Of a DNA stretch of 64,000 nt, positions 56,371 through 64,000 are shown one piece after another. How positions within the stretch are numbered: position 1 is the first letter of the stretch; the number at the start of each line of letters is the position of its first letter. A program made the position numbers and the translations under genes. The notes under the pieces were generated by a model, which was not told where the DNA came from, made no database searches, and worked only from the letters and a program-made list of their open reading frames with translations. This DNA comes from Phocaeicola vulgatus (GTDB lineage Bacteria; Bacteroidota; Bacteroidia; Bacteroidales; Tannerellaceae): positions 947,001 to 1,011,000 of the forward strand of contig CP091733.1 in assembly GCA_022009975.1 (NCBI GenBank), written 5' to 3'.

Positions 56371-57966
56371 GGCACAGTTGCATAAGTCCGTGGCAATATA
56401 ATCATGTTATCCAAAGATCATAGACGCTCTGAACATAAAGAATGGTAAATCCTGCACACTGCGGAGTTGTGCTCTAAATCCTTTCAACTTAGAGTTAAGA
56501 GATTCAGCATGAGCATTGGTTGACCTGTTTATGAAGTAGTTTAGTATTTCGTCTTCCTTGTACTTGATGGCATCCCTTGCAGCCTTTACTTCACGCAACG
56601 TACAAGCTGATACCTTCTGATACCACTCATGCAGTTTAACCTTAGCTGTAACCCGGTCGATAGGCTTGTTGCTAAACACGCTTCTTAGGCTGCCAATCAA
56701 AGTATATGCTTCCTTTATCTTTGGGAACATCTTGAAGAGTATTTTTGCACGTGTTTTCTGCCTGTCAGTCCATTTCTCACCACTCACACTCAGCAGATAC
56801 TTGCTTCTTGTCAGCAGTTTTATGACAGTTTCGCCATTGGCAAGCATGGTTGGCCTGAAGCGTTTGTTCAACCTCTGTGGCTTACGTCCCCCGCTTCTTA
56901 CCTTTGTATTTCTTTGGATGTTTCTTACGGTAGTATTTACGGCTCTTTACCAGCTGTTCAAGTTTCTTTTTAAACCTGGCTTTCTCTTTGTTTTGTGCTT
57001 TCTGTGCTTCTCGTTTAGCTTTGAGACGGAGTTCCTCCACAGCTTCGATACAACGCTTGATGATATGGAAGCAGTCGATGACTATGGCTGTATTAGGAAA
57101 GGCTTCCGTGACGACAGCAAACATACTGTCAGAGAAGTCCATGGTAACTTCTTCGACCTGCTCTCGCTGTTCCTGCGGTATCTGCATAAGAACATTGATA
57201 ATATCTGAGGCCTTAGTGCCTTTTACAGCTGCTATTAAGGTGTGACGTTTACCATGCCCTTCTTTGTTGGTCAAGAATGTCATCTGGTCCTTGTGAAGCA
57301 TGGTCTCGTCAATGCCCAGCCGTTTGCCTATGTTCTCAGGATGCAGCACCCAGTCCTCTGCATGACTGGCTTGTTCCCAATTACGGAAACCGCTCAGATG
57401 ATCCTTGTAAGCACGCTCCAGGTTATTGCCTTCTACCTTAAAGTATAGCCCCAGCGAGCGGGCCGTTATCGGGTAGGTATCCAAATATTTTTTTAAGACA
57501 TCAGCAAACTCTTTAGAGTAGCTGGTGTTATCAGCAAGCAACGAATACCTGTCAAGGATTACGTTTCTGCCTTCTGCCGTTAACCATCTGCGACGTCTGA
57601 CATGAAGAACGACCTTGTGGTCACGGATTGGAAAGTCGTTAACCTGACGGCTTTCCGTAAAACCATTGGGCTTAAGGTCGTGCCACTCTTCTTCTCGTGC
57701 ATCTTTTTCGTCAAGATAGATGTGAAGAAGGATACGCTCATCACCCGTCTCTTCAATAATGCCTGTGTGATCTTCGTTAACGGCTGTAACGTCGAAGAAC
57801 TCAAGTATGCCTTAGGGAAGAAGGTAACTTGCCAGAATCTTATAGTCAAATGTTGATTGTTTATTCATGGCTGCAAAGTTAAGACATCGCATGAACATTT
57901 AAACATTAAACAAGAAAAAATATACCTATACTACAAATTTAAGCCACGGATATTTGCAACTGGGCC
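56371..57966. mobile_element. ISL3-type (ISAon1-like) insertion sequence, complete
   Basis: Terminal inverted repeats start GGCACAGTTGCATAAGTCCG on the left and, on the other strand, GGCCCAGTTGCAAATATCCG on the right, and both continue with TGGC. The target sequence AATAATTC is duplicated exactly at 56363-56370 and 57967-57974, the 8 bases expected for ISL3. The element is 1,596 bases with one transposase gene on the minus strand. The perfect target duplication implies a fairly recent insertion. Confidence 0.93.
56407..57868 (-). pseudogene. ISL3/ISAon1-type DDE transposase, interrupted
   Basis: The full frame starts MNKQSTFDYKILASYLLP at 57868 and then meets TAA at 57812-57814 (apparently GAA to TAA before GILEFFDV). 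It is open again through HVRRRRWLTAEGRNVILDRY and on to 56882. There an extra G (CGGGGGACG) shifts the frame. With it removed the protein continues KRGRKPQRLNKRFRPTML to 56407. DDE residues are visible in LGIDETMLHKDQ, TAIVIDCFHIIKRC and STNAHAESLNSKLKGFRAQ. The nonsense codon is not a homopolymer error, so this copy may truly be unable to make full-length transposase. Confidence 0.82.
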
Positions 57967-58022
57967 AATAATTCTCTACATTTGTATTGAATAATATATT
58001 GTTTAATGATGAATGTGAAGTT

Positions 58023-58542
58023 ATGAATAATATAAATAGTATTTTTCAATCCGGTAAAGCGATATATATATTTCTGTTTTTGATTTGTACGCTATTAGCA
58101 AAAGCTCAAGGGCATGAATCGTATTCTGTAACTTGTTTATCGACTGCCCTTCCAATATATCAAGAACAGGGAAAGATAAACACTCAAAAGGAGTTTGAAC
58201 AAACTGTTTATTGGAAAAAGCATATGAAGCTCAAAAAATATGCATTTGGCACACTTGGATTGGGCGTTTGTGGTACAATTGTTGGCTGGATTGGAGAGGT
58301 CGGTAACAATGCATACACTAATAGTAATTGGAAAAATGATGGGAAAGCATGGGATGTTGTTTTAGGAATAGGTTTAGGCTTAACAGTTTCCAGTATTCCG
58401 CTATTTGTTCTTTCGCATAAGAACAAAAAAAAGGCTAAGGAAAGCGTGGAGTTTTCATTGAAGAGTTCTAATATAGATTTGGCTATGCCAAATGGAATGA
58501 AGCAAACACAACACGCAGTAGGAGTTTGTATGAACTTTTTAG
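58023..58542 (+). CDS. Hypothetical exported membrane protein
   Basis: About 172 residues, not recognised. It has a signal-like segment (IYIFLFLICTLLAKAQG), then a soluble part, two likely membrane helices (YAFGTLGLGVCGTIVGWIG and WDVVLGIGLGLTVSSIPLFV) and the basic SHKNKKKAKES. The C-terminus NGMKQTQHAVGVCMNF is a common ending in Bacteroidales proteins. As read, the frame runs to 58598. Removing one T from AACTTTTTAG gives a stop at 58542 right after MNF, which would also keep the gene clear of the trp promoter. The insertion sequence lies directly upstream and may have cut it off from its own promoter. Confidence 0.65.
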
Positions 58543-58579
58543 CTCTTGATATTTTAACAAAATATTTTTCGATTTTTCA

Positions 58580-58610
58580 TTTGCAACTTACAATTTAATG
58601 CCTATATTTG
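58580..58610 (+). promoter_or_regulatory. Promoter of the trp operon
   Basis: TTTG (58580-58583), a 19-base spacer and TATATTTG (58603-58610) match both Bacteroidetes boxes. Transcription would start near 58617, about 30 bases before the leader peptide. Confidence 0.8.
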
Positions 58611-58648
58611 CCCCCGAATTAAAACAAATAAAACTGAAAAGAACAATT

Positions 58649-58714
58649 ATGAACAATATGTATAACATGTCTAACTATTGGTGGTGGCGCCTCATACTTC
58701 CCGAAAGGTCGTAA
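58649..58714 (+). CDS. trpL: trp operon leader peptide with three consecutive Trp codons
   Basis: A 21-codon frame that starts MNNMYNMSNY, has TGG TGG TGG at 58679-58687 (codons 11-13), and ends RLILPERS with TAA at 58712-58714. It lies between the trp promoter and a terminator hairpin. This is the layout of an attenuator: ribosomes stall at the Trp codons when charged tRNA-Trp is scarce, which changes the fold of the RNA and lets transcription continue into trpB. Too short for usual gene finding, but the Trp run and context are strong evidence. Confidence 0.87.
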   Translation: MNNMYNMSNYWWWRLILPERS

Positions 58715-58756
58715 GAGACGAAGACTTGTGTATATATATTGCAGTTATGATATAAG

Positions 58757-58792
58757 ACGGTCTGTCGCACTTGCGGCAGGCCGTTTTTTTTT
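58757..58792 (+). terminator. trp attenuator terminator
   Basis: ACGGTCTGTCGC pairs with GCGGCAGGCCGT (three-to-four-base loop) and is followed by nine T. A competing fold may pair GACGAAGAC (58717-58725, just after the leader stop) with GTCTGTC in the left arm. That antiterminator is a proposal from inspection only. Confidence 0.83.
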
Positions 58793-58829
58793 GAGGTTAA
58801 TAGTAAAATAATAGGAGATAAAGATTAAA

Positions 58830-60025
58830 ATGGAAACGTATCAAGTAAATCAAGATGGTTATTATGGCGAGTTCGGAGGTGCTTATATTCCGGAAATCCT
58901 TCATCGCTGTGTGGAAGATTTGCGGAACACTTATCTGAAAGTCCTCGAAGACGAAAGTTACCGGAAAGAGCTGCGTGGCTTGTTGAAGGATTATGTCGGA
59001 AGGCCTTCGCCTCTCTATTTTGCTAAGCGGTTGAGCCAGCAGTATGGATGCAAAATCTATTTGAAACGGGAAGATTTGAATCATACCGGAGCGCACAAAA
59101 TCAATAACGCATTGGGACAAGCCCTGTTGGCGAAGCGAATGGGGAAAAGCCGGATCATTGCAGAGACGGGAGCCGGTCAACATGGTGTGGCAACAGCGAC
59201 AGTTTGTGCCTTAATGGACATGGAATGTATTGTTTATATGGGGAAAACGGATGTGGAACGCCAACATGCCAATGTGCAGAAGATGGAGATGTTGGGAGCG
59301 AAGATTGTTCCTGTCACTTCGGGAAACATGACATTGAAGGACGCCACGAACGAAGCCATCCGTGATTGGTGTTGTCATCCGGAAGACACCTATTATTTGA
59401 TCGGTTCGACTGTCGGACCTCATCCTTATCCCGACATGGTTGCCCGTTTGCAATCCATCATTAGCGAAGAAATCCGTGGTCAGTTGATGGAGCATGAAGG
59501 AAGGGATTATCCTGATTATCTGATAGCTTGTATTGGCGGAGGAAGTAATGCTGCCGGAACAATTTATCATTATATTGATGACGAAAGAGTCAAAATCGTG
59601 TTGGCGGAAGCCGGAGGATTGGGCGTCACGACAGGCAAAAGCGCTGCCACTATCCAGTTGGGCAAGAAAGGTATCATCCATGGTTCGCGCACGTTGGTCA
59701 TCCAAAATGAGGACGGGCAGATTGAAGAGCCTTATTCCATTTCCGCAGGATTGGATTATCCGGGAATCGGGCCGATGCACGCCAACTTGGCAGAGAAGCA
59801 CCGCGCAAAAGTGTTGGCAGTCAATGACGATGAGGCGTTGGACGCTGCATTCTTGTTGACCCGCTTGGAAGGCATCATCCCCGCATTGGAGAGTTCACAT
59901 GCCTTGGGAGCATTGCCCAAATAGCATTCAAGCCGGATGATTTGGTTGTCCTGACCGTTTCAGGACGAGGAGACAAAGACATGGATACTTATATCCGCTA
60001 TAAAAATCAACAAAACAAAGCATAA
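58830..60025 (+). CDS. trpB: Tryptophan synthase beta chain, frameshift near C-terminus
   Basis: About 398 residues. It joins indole to serine with pyridoxal phosphate. Motifs: [12 protein letters not shown], the PLP lysine in [20 protein letters not shown], the [13 protein letters not shown] loop, and the phosphate-binding [12 protein letters not shown]. The frame as read stops at 59924 after LGALPK. One A is missing there (CCCAAATAG for CCCAAAATAG). Restored, it goes on [20 protein letters not shown] and ends NQQNKA at 60025. It is first in the operon, as usual in Bacteroidales; trpA is not in the window. Confidence 0.93.
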
Positions 60026-60029
60026 AGCC

Positions 60030-60460
60030 ATGATAAAGAAATTTGTTTATCGCACAGTGACCAAGCAGGTTCTGGGTGACTTGCAGACTCCGGTCGGCAT
60101 CTATTTGAAAGTCCGTGATATTTATCCGGAATCAGCCCTGTTGGAAAGTTCCGATTTCCATGGGAATGAGAATAGTTTGTCATTTATCGCCCTTAATCCA
60201 TTGGCAAGCATCGCTATCAATTATAATGAATGCGCCATGACATTGCCCGATCATACGAAAGAGGTCATTCCTTTGACGGAAGATTTCCAAGTGGACCATG
60301 CCATCAACCATTTCCTCTCTTGCTTCGAAGTGTCAGGAGAGTGCAGCGAGCGGTGCGGCTTGTTTGGTTATACTGCTTTCGATGCGGTCCGTTATTTCGA
60401 GCATATTCCGGTCATAGAGGCGCATCACGATGAGAATGAGGCTCCGGACATGCTTATATA
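60030..60460 (+). CDS. trpE: Anthranilate synthase component I, N-terminal part
   Basis: The regulatory N-terminal region. ALLESSDFHGNENSLSFIAL carries the LLESS motif that binds tryptophan for feedback inhibition, and CGLFGYTAFDAVRYFEHIP is also typical. The frame fails at about 60460, where one T is missing (TATTG for TATTTG). Repaired, the sequence passes from APDMLIY directly to LYKNIIVFNHFKNELTL in the next frame. It starts 4 bases after the restored trpB stop. Confidence 0.88.
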
Positions 60461-61438
60461 TTGTATAAGAATATCATTGTCTTTAACCATTTCAAGAATG
60501 AGCTGACTTTGGTTGAGCTGGTTTCAGGAGACGAGGAGCCGCAGTTGAAACAGATTGAGACTTATATCAATAACCGGAACTTCGCCTCTTATAATTTTGA
60601 AGCGGTGGGGCAGGAGACTTCGCCCATCACCGACGAGGAATATATGGAAATGGTGCGCAAGGGAGTGCACCACTGTATGCGCGGCGATGTGTTCCAGATT
60701 GTGTTGAGCCGCCGCTTTGAACAACCTTTCAAGGGCGATGACTTCAAAGTGTATCGTGCTTTGCGGAGCATCAATCCTTCTCCTTATCTGTTCTATTTCG
60801 ATTTCGGAGGATTCCGCATCTTTGGCTCTTCTCCCGAGACGCATTGCAAAGTCGTGAATGGCCATGCCAGCATCGACCCGATTGCCGGGACTGCTTTCCG
60901 GACAGGCAATGTGGAGATAGACAAACAGCGCACGGATGAGTTGCTGAATGACCCGAAGGAGAATGCGGAGCATGTCATGTTGGTCGATTTGGCACGCAAT
61001 GACCTTTCCCGGAACACGCATGATGTCAAGGTGGATTTCTATAAAGAGGTGCAATTTTATAGCCACGTCATCCATTTGGTCTCTCGCGTCAGCGGAGAAG
61101 TCAACGCAGACAGCAATCCTGTCAAAACTTATATCGACACTTTCCCGGCTGGGACATTAAGCGGGGCTCCGAAAGTCCGTGCCATGCAGCTGATTACAGA
61201 AATAGAGAAACACAACCGTGGCGGTTATGGCGGTTGCATTGGCTTTATCGGTTTGAATGGCGACTTGAACCAAGCCATCACGATCCGCACATTTGTGAGC
61301 CGTGGCAACGTGTTGTATTATCAGGCAGGAGCGGGAATCGTGGCGAAGAGCAAAGATTACAGGGAACTCCAAGAGGTCAATAATAAATTGGGAGCTTTGA
61401 AGAAAGCCATCATCTTGGCAGAGTCGTTGCATAATTGA
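60461..61438 (+). CDS. trpE: Anthranilate synthase component I, catalytic part
   Basis: The chorismate-binding domain. QIVLSRRFEQPFKGDDF, FGSSPETHCKV, IDPIAGTAFRTGN, NAEHVMLVDLARNDLSR, TFPAGTLSGAPKVRAMQLI and YYQAGAGIVAKSKDYRELQE are present in the normal order. It makes anthranilate from chorismate with ammonia from TrpG. The full TrpE would be about 469 residues (60030-61438). trpG follows after 34 bases. Confidence 0.92.
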   Translation: MYKNIIVFNHFKNELTLVELVSGDEEPQLKQIETYINNRNFASYNFEAVGQETSPITDEEYMEMVRKGVHHCMRGDVFQIVLSRRFEQPFKGDDFKVYRALRSINPSPYLFYFDFGGFRIFGSSPETHCKVVNGHASIDPIAGTAFRTGNVEIDKQRTDELLNDPKENAEHVMLVDLARNDLSRNTHDVKVDFYKEVQFYSHVIHLVSRVSGEVNADSNPVKTYIDTFPAGTLSGAPKVRAMQLITEIEKHNRGGYGGCIGFIGLNGDLNQAITIRTFVSRGNVLYYQAGAGIVAKSKDYRELQEVNNKLGALKKAIILAESLHN

Positions 61439-61472
61439 TAATGTATTAACCATTCACTAATTTGTTGTAAAA

Positions 61473-62039
61473 ATGAAAATTCTATTGTTGGATAATTATG
61501 ACTCTTTCACCTTCAATTTAGTCCATATCGTGAAGGAGTTGGGATATGAAATAGATGTGGTCCGCAATGACAAGATAGCTTTGGAAGCGGTGGACGCTTA
61601 TGACAAGATATTGTTGTCTCCCGGTCCGGGCATTCCTGAAGAAGCAGGCATTTTGTTGCCGTTGATTGAACGCTATGCCCCGGCCAAAAGCATATTGGGA
61701 GTCTGTTTGGGCGAGCAAGCCATCGGGCAAGTGTTCGGAGCCAAACTAATCAACTTGCAGGAAGTCTACCATGGCATCAGTTCAGTGATAGATGTGGTGG
61801 CGGATGAGCCGTTGTTCAAAGGAATGGGAAATCCTTTTATGGGAGGTCGTTATCACTCTTGGGTGGTCGATCCGGAGAATCTGCCGGAGTGCTTGGAAGT
61901 GACAGCCATTGAAAGGGAGAGCCGGCAGATAATGGCTTTGCGCCATAAAGAGTATGACGTGAAGGGCATCCAATTCCATCCCGAATCCGTCCTGACTCCC
62001 AATGGCAAAACAATTATTGAAAACTGGTTAAAAGCTTGA
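61473..62039 (+). CDS. trpG: Anthranilate synthase component II (glutamine amidotransferase)
   Basis: 188 residues, type 1 glutamine amidotransferase. It has LLDNYDSFTFNLVHI at the start, the oxyanion strand LLSPGPGIPEEAG, the nucleophile Cys in LGVCLGEQAIGQVFG and the His/Glu of FHPESVLTPNGKTI near the end. It supplies ammonia to TrpE. Not fused to trpE or trpD. It ends 4 bases before trpD. Confidence 0.96.
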   Translation: MKILLLDNYDSFTFNLVHIVKELGYEIDVVRNDKIALEAVDAYDKILLSPGPGIPEEAGILLPLIERYAPAKSILGVCLGEQAIGQVFGAKLINLQEVYHGISSVIDVVADEPLFKGMGNPFMGGRYHSWVVDPENLPECLEVTAIERESRQIMALRHKEYDVKGIQFHPESVLTPNGKTIIENWLKA

Positions 62040-62043
62040 CATC

Positions 62044-63042
62044 ATGAAAGAGACATTATATAGATTATTCGAACATCAATATCTGGGGAAAGAGGAAGCC
62101 CGCCAGATCCTGCAAGGAATTGCGCAGGGTTGTTATAACGACGCCCAAATTGCCAGCTTGATTACCGTGTTCCTCATGAGGAATATTTCAGTCGAGGAAT
62201 TGGCTGGTTTCCGTGAAGCACTGTTGGACATGCGTGTCCCGGTAGATTTGCAGGAGTTTAAACCGATTGACATTGTCGGGACTGGCGGTGACGGCAAGAA
62301 TACCTTCAACATCAGCACGACATCTTGCTTCGTGGTTGCGGGAGCCGGTTATCATGTGGTCAAGCATGGGAATTATGGGGCGACTTCCGTCAGCGGAGCC
62401 AGCAACGTGATGGAACAACACGGGGTGAAGTTTACTGCCGACGTGGACAAGCTCCGCCATTCGATGGAACAATGCCGCATCGCCTATTTGCATGCCCCTT
62501 TGTTCAATCCGGCATTGAAAGCTGTTGCGCCTGTCCGCAAGATGCTGGGAGTGCGCAGCTTCTTTAACATGTTAGGCCCGTTGGTCAATCCAGTTATCCC
62601 GGCTTATCAACTCCTTGGCGTCTATAACCTGCCATTGCTCCGCCTTTATAATTATACATATCAGGAGAGCGGGACGCAATTTGCCGTTGTCCATAGTTTG
62701 GATGGTTATGATGAAATTTCCTTGACAGATGAATTCAAGGTCGCCACTCCTTATAAAGAGATTCTTTATACGCCTGAAATGTTAGGCTTCAGCCGCTGCA
62801 AAGGGAAAGATTTGGACGGAGGCTCAACTCCGGAAGAGGCAGCCAGAATCTTTGATGCGGTTTTGGAAGGAACGGCAACAAAGGCGCAGGCCGATTGCGT
62901 GATTGCCAATTCCGCTTTTGCCATCCAGGTCATTTGCCCGGAGAAGAAAATTAGCGATTGCATCGCTGAGGCTCGTGAGTCGCTGGAAAGCAAGCGGGCT
63001 TTGGGCACATTCCAGAAATTCATAGAAATCAACGCACGATGA
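62044..63042 (+). CDS. trpD: Anthranilate phosphoribosyltransferase
   Basis: 332 residues, the normal length. VGTGGDGKNTFNISTTSCFV binds PRPP. VKHGNYGATSVSGASNVMEQ, FFNMLGPLVNPVIPAYQLLG and VVHSLDGYDEISLTD are further conserved blocks. It transfers phosphoribosyl to anthranilate. Its stop overlaps the trpC start by 4 bases (ATGA), which implies coupled translation. Confidence 0.96.
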   Translation: MKETLYRLFEHQYLGKEEARQILQGIAQGCYNDAQIASLITVFLMRNISVEELAGFREALLDMRVPVDLQEFKPIDIVGTGGDGKNTFNISTTSCFVVAGAGYHVVKHGNYGATSVSGASNVMEQHGVKFTADVDKLRHSMEQCRIAYLHAPLFNPALKAVAPVRKMLGVRSFFNMLGPLVNPVIPAYQLLGVYNLPLLRLYNYTYQESGTQFAVVHSLDGYDEISLTDEFKVATPYKEILYTPEMLGFSRCKGKDLDGGSTPEEAARIFDAVLEGTATKAQADCVIANSAFAIQVICPEKKISDCIAEARESLESKRALGTFQKFIEINAR

Positions 63043-63851
63043 AAACAGATATCCTTCAAACCATCTTGGCGCAAAAACGCACGGAGGTTGAACAGCAAAA
63101 GGCGGCTGTCCCGTTGACGGCACTTTTAGCTTTGGCAAACGAAGCGATGGAACAGCCCACTCGCTCCATGCGGCAGGCTTTGGAAAGCTCTGCTTCTGGC
63201 ATCATTGCCGAGTTCAAACGCAAAAGTCCCTCCAAAGGCTGGCTTCACCCCAATGCCCAAGTGGCGGAAATCATCCCGTCATACGAAGCCAATGGAGCCT
63301 CTGCCTGTTCCGTGTTAACCGACACTTCGTTCTTCGGAGGTGCTTTGGGGGATTTGCATAAAGCCCGCCGTTTGGTGGATATGCCTTTGTTGCGCAAGGA
63401 TTTCATGGTTGATCCTTACCAACTTTATCAGGCACGGGCTTTGGGAGCGGATGCCATCTTGTTGATTGCGGCAGCTTTGACACCCGAAGATTGCCAATTG
63501 TTGGCGGAGACAGCGCACAGCCTGCAACTGGAAGTGCTGTTGGAACTCCATCAGGCGGACGAACTGGAATATGTCACTCCGGAGATTGATATGTTGGGCG
63601 TGAACAACCGCAACTTGGGGACTTTCCAGACAGATGTGCAAAATTCGGTCAAGATGGCGGAAAGCATAGCGGCCTATTTGAAGAAGCACCCGGATTGTTC
63701 TCCTCTGTTAGTGGCGGAAAGCGGCATTTCCCAGCCGGAAACGGTCAGCCAATTGCGAAAGACAGGTTTCCGGGGGTTCCTGATAGGCGAGACATTTATG
63801 AAGACGGGAAATCCGGGCGGGACATTAAGCGAATTCATAAAACAGATCTGA
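63039..63851 (+). CDS. trpC: Indole-3-glycerol phosphate synthase
   Basis: 270 residues, TIM barrel. IIAEFKRKSPSKGWL has the active-site Glu and Lys, LRKDFMVDPYQLYQARALGA a further catalytic Lys, and VNNRNLGTFQTD, LLVAESGI and GFLIGETFMK build the phosphate site. It closes the indole ring of the carboxyphenylamino-deoxyribulose phosphate. Not fused to trpF, which starts 4 bases after its stop. Confidence 0.96.
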   Translation: MKTDILQTILAQKRTEVEQQKAAVPLTALLALANEAMEQPTRSMRQALESSASGIIAEFKRKSPSKGWLHPNAQVAEIIPSYEANGASACSVLTDTSFFGGALGDLHKARRLVDMPLLRKDFMVDPYQLYQARALGADAILLIAAALTPEDCQLLAETAHSLQLEVLLELHQADELEYVTPEIDMLGVNNRNLGTFQTDVQNSVKMAESIAAYLKKHPDCSPLLVAESGISQPETVSQLRKTGFRGFLIGETFMKTGNPGGTLSEFIKQI

Positions 63852-63855
63852 AGCA

Positions 63856-64000
63856 ATGATTGTCAAAGTGTGTGGTATGCGTGACCCGGACAATATCCGG
63901 GCAGTGGCGGAGGCAGGAGCGGATTGGATGGGATTTATCTTTTATCCCCGTTCTCCCCGTTGTTTCGACCGAGCTTCCATCCCTTTGCCGGATGCGATTT
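63856..64000 (+). CDS. trpF: Phosphoribosylanthranilate isomerase (cut by window edge)
   Basis: Only the first 48 codons are present. MIVKVCGMRDPDNIRAVAEA is the typical start with the catalytic Cys in KVCGM, followed by GADWMGFIFYPRSPR. The gene continues beyond the right edge, where trpA would be expected next. Confidence 0.93.
   Translation, partial: MIVKVCGMRDPDNIRAVAEAGADWMGFIFYPRSPRCFDRASIPLPDAI

Noticed and set aside
56871..56890. Programmed frameshift in the transposase
   Set aside because: A single extra G in a G run at the break fits the many other indels in the window. No slippery heptamer with a downstream stimulator was seen.
57580..57849. An 89-codon minus-strand frame inside the insertion sequence
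   Set aside because: The neighbouring frame, starting at 57868, matches the transposase N-terminus and leads in frame into the catalytic part.

Overview
The window comes from a gut-type member of the Bacteroidales, most like Parabacteroides or Bacteroides. The evidence is two SusC/SusD pairs, promoters of the Bacteroidetes type (TTTG, about 20 bases, then TAnnTTTG), a GH51 and a GH30 glycosidase, an M13 and an M28 peptidase, an HU-like protein with an extra C-terminal domain, and the gene order trpB-E-G-D-C-F. No rRNA or tRNA gene, CRISPR array or prophage was seen.

Layout. 0-5 kb: a cut-off secreted protein, a DEDDh exonuclease, a GH51 arabinofuranosidase, a membrane acyltransferase, and an HU-like regulator preceded by five 22-base palindromic repeats. 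5.4-16.4 kb: a SusC/SusD pair followed by a secreted TIM-barrel isomerase-like protein, a Tat-type Gfo/Idh oxidoreductase and a HEAT plus double-DUF1080 protein, which fits a pathway that attacks glycosides through 3-keto intermediates. 16.5-22.4 kb: pepT, gcvT, a second Gfo/Idh enzyme, an FHA protein and a protease-like protein that has lost its catalytic residues. 22.9-31.4 kb: a second SusC/SusD pair, an M28 peptidase and a GH30 glycosidase. 31.4-33.3 kb: a repeat-rich stretch with a large inverted duplication and an HU-like remnant. 33.3-39.2 kb: a menaquinone cluster (HAD-hotdog fusion, menF, menD, menB, menC; no menE follows). 39.2-46.2 kb: an ECF sigma/putative anti-sigma/DUF4097 operon, a second ECF sigma factor, a FadL-type porin, an aromatic- and Ser/Gly-rich exported protein and a lipoprotein-like thioredoxin. 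46.4-48.4 kb: an M13 peptidase. 48.6-56.1 kb: a cobalamin riboswitch driving a TonB receptor, an HmuY-like lipoprotein and a membrane-anchored CobN/HmuS-like chelatase. 56.4-58.0 kb: an ISL3-type insertion sequence with an 8-base target duplication. 58.6-64 kb: the trp operon behind a leader peptide with three Trp codons in a row and a terminator.

Two families of palindromic intergenic repeats recur, mostly at gene 3' ends: one built on GGCGGTGTGTCA/TGACACACCGCC, the other on AAAACGTCCAATGTTTTT. A technical caution applies throughout. About fourteen genes carry small indels, nearly all in short homopolymers and including core genes such as trpB, trpE and gcvT. This looks far more like sequencing error than gene decay, so most of these genes are annotated here as probably functional.

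The most interesting candidate system is the riboswitch-controlled locus at 48.6-56.1 kb. It has the gene content of a haem-uptake hmuRYS operon but sits under a vitamin B12 switch.
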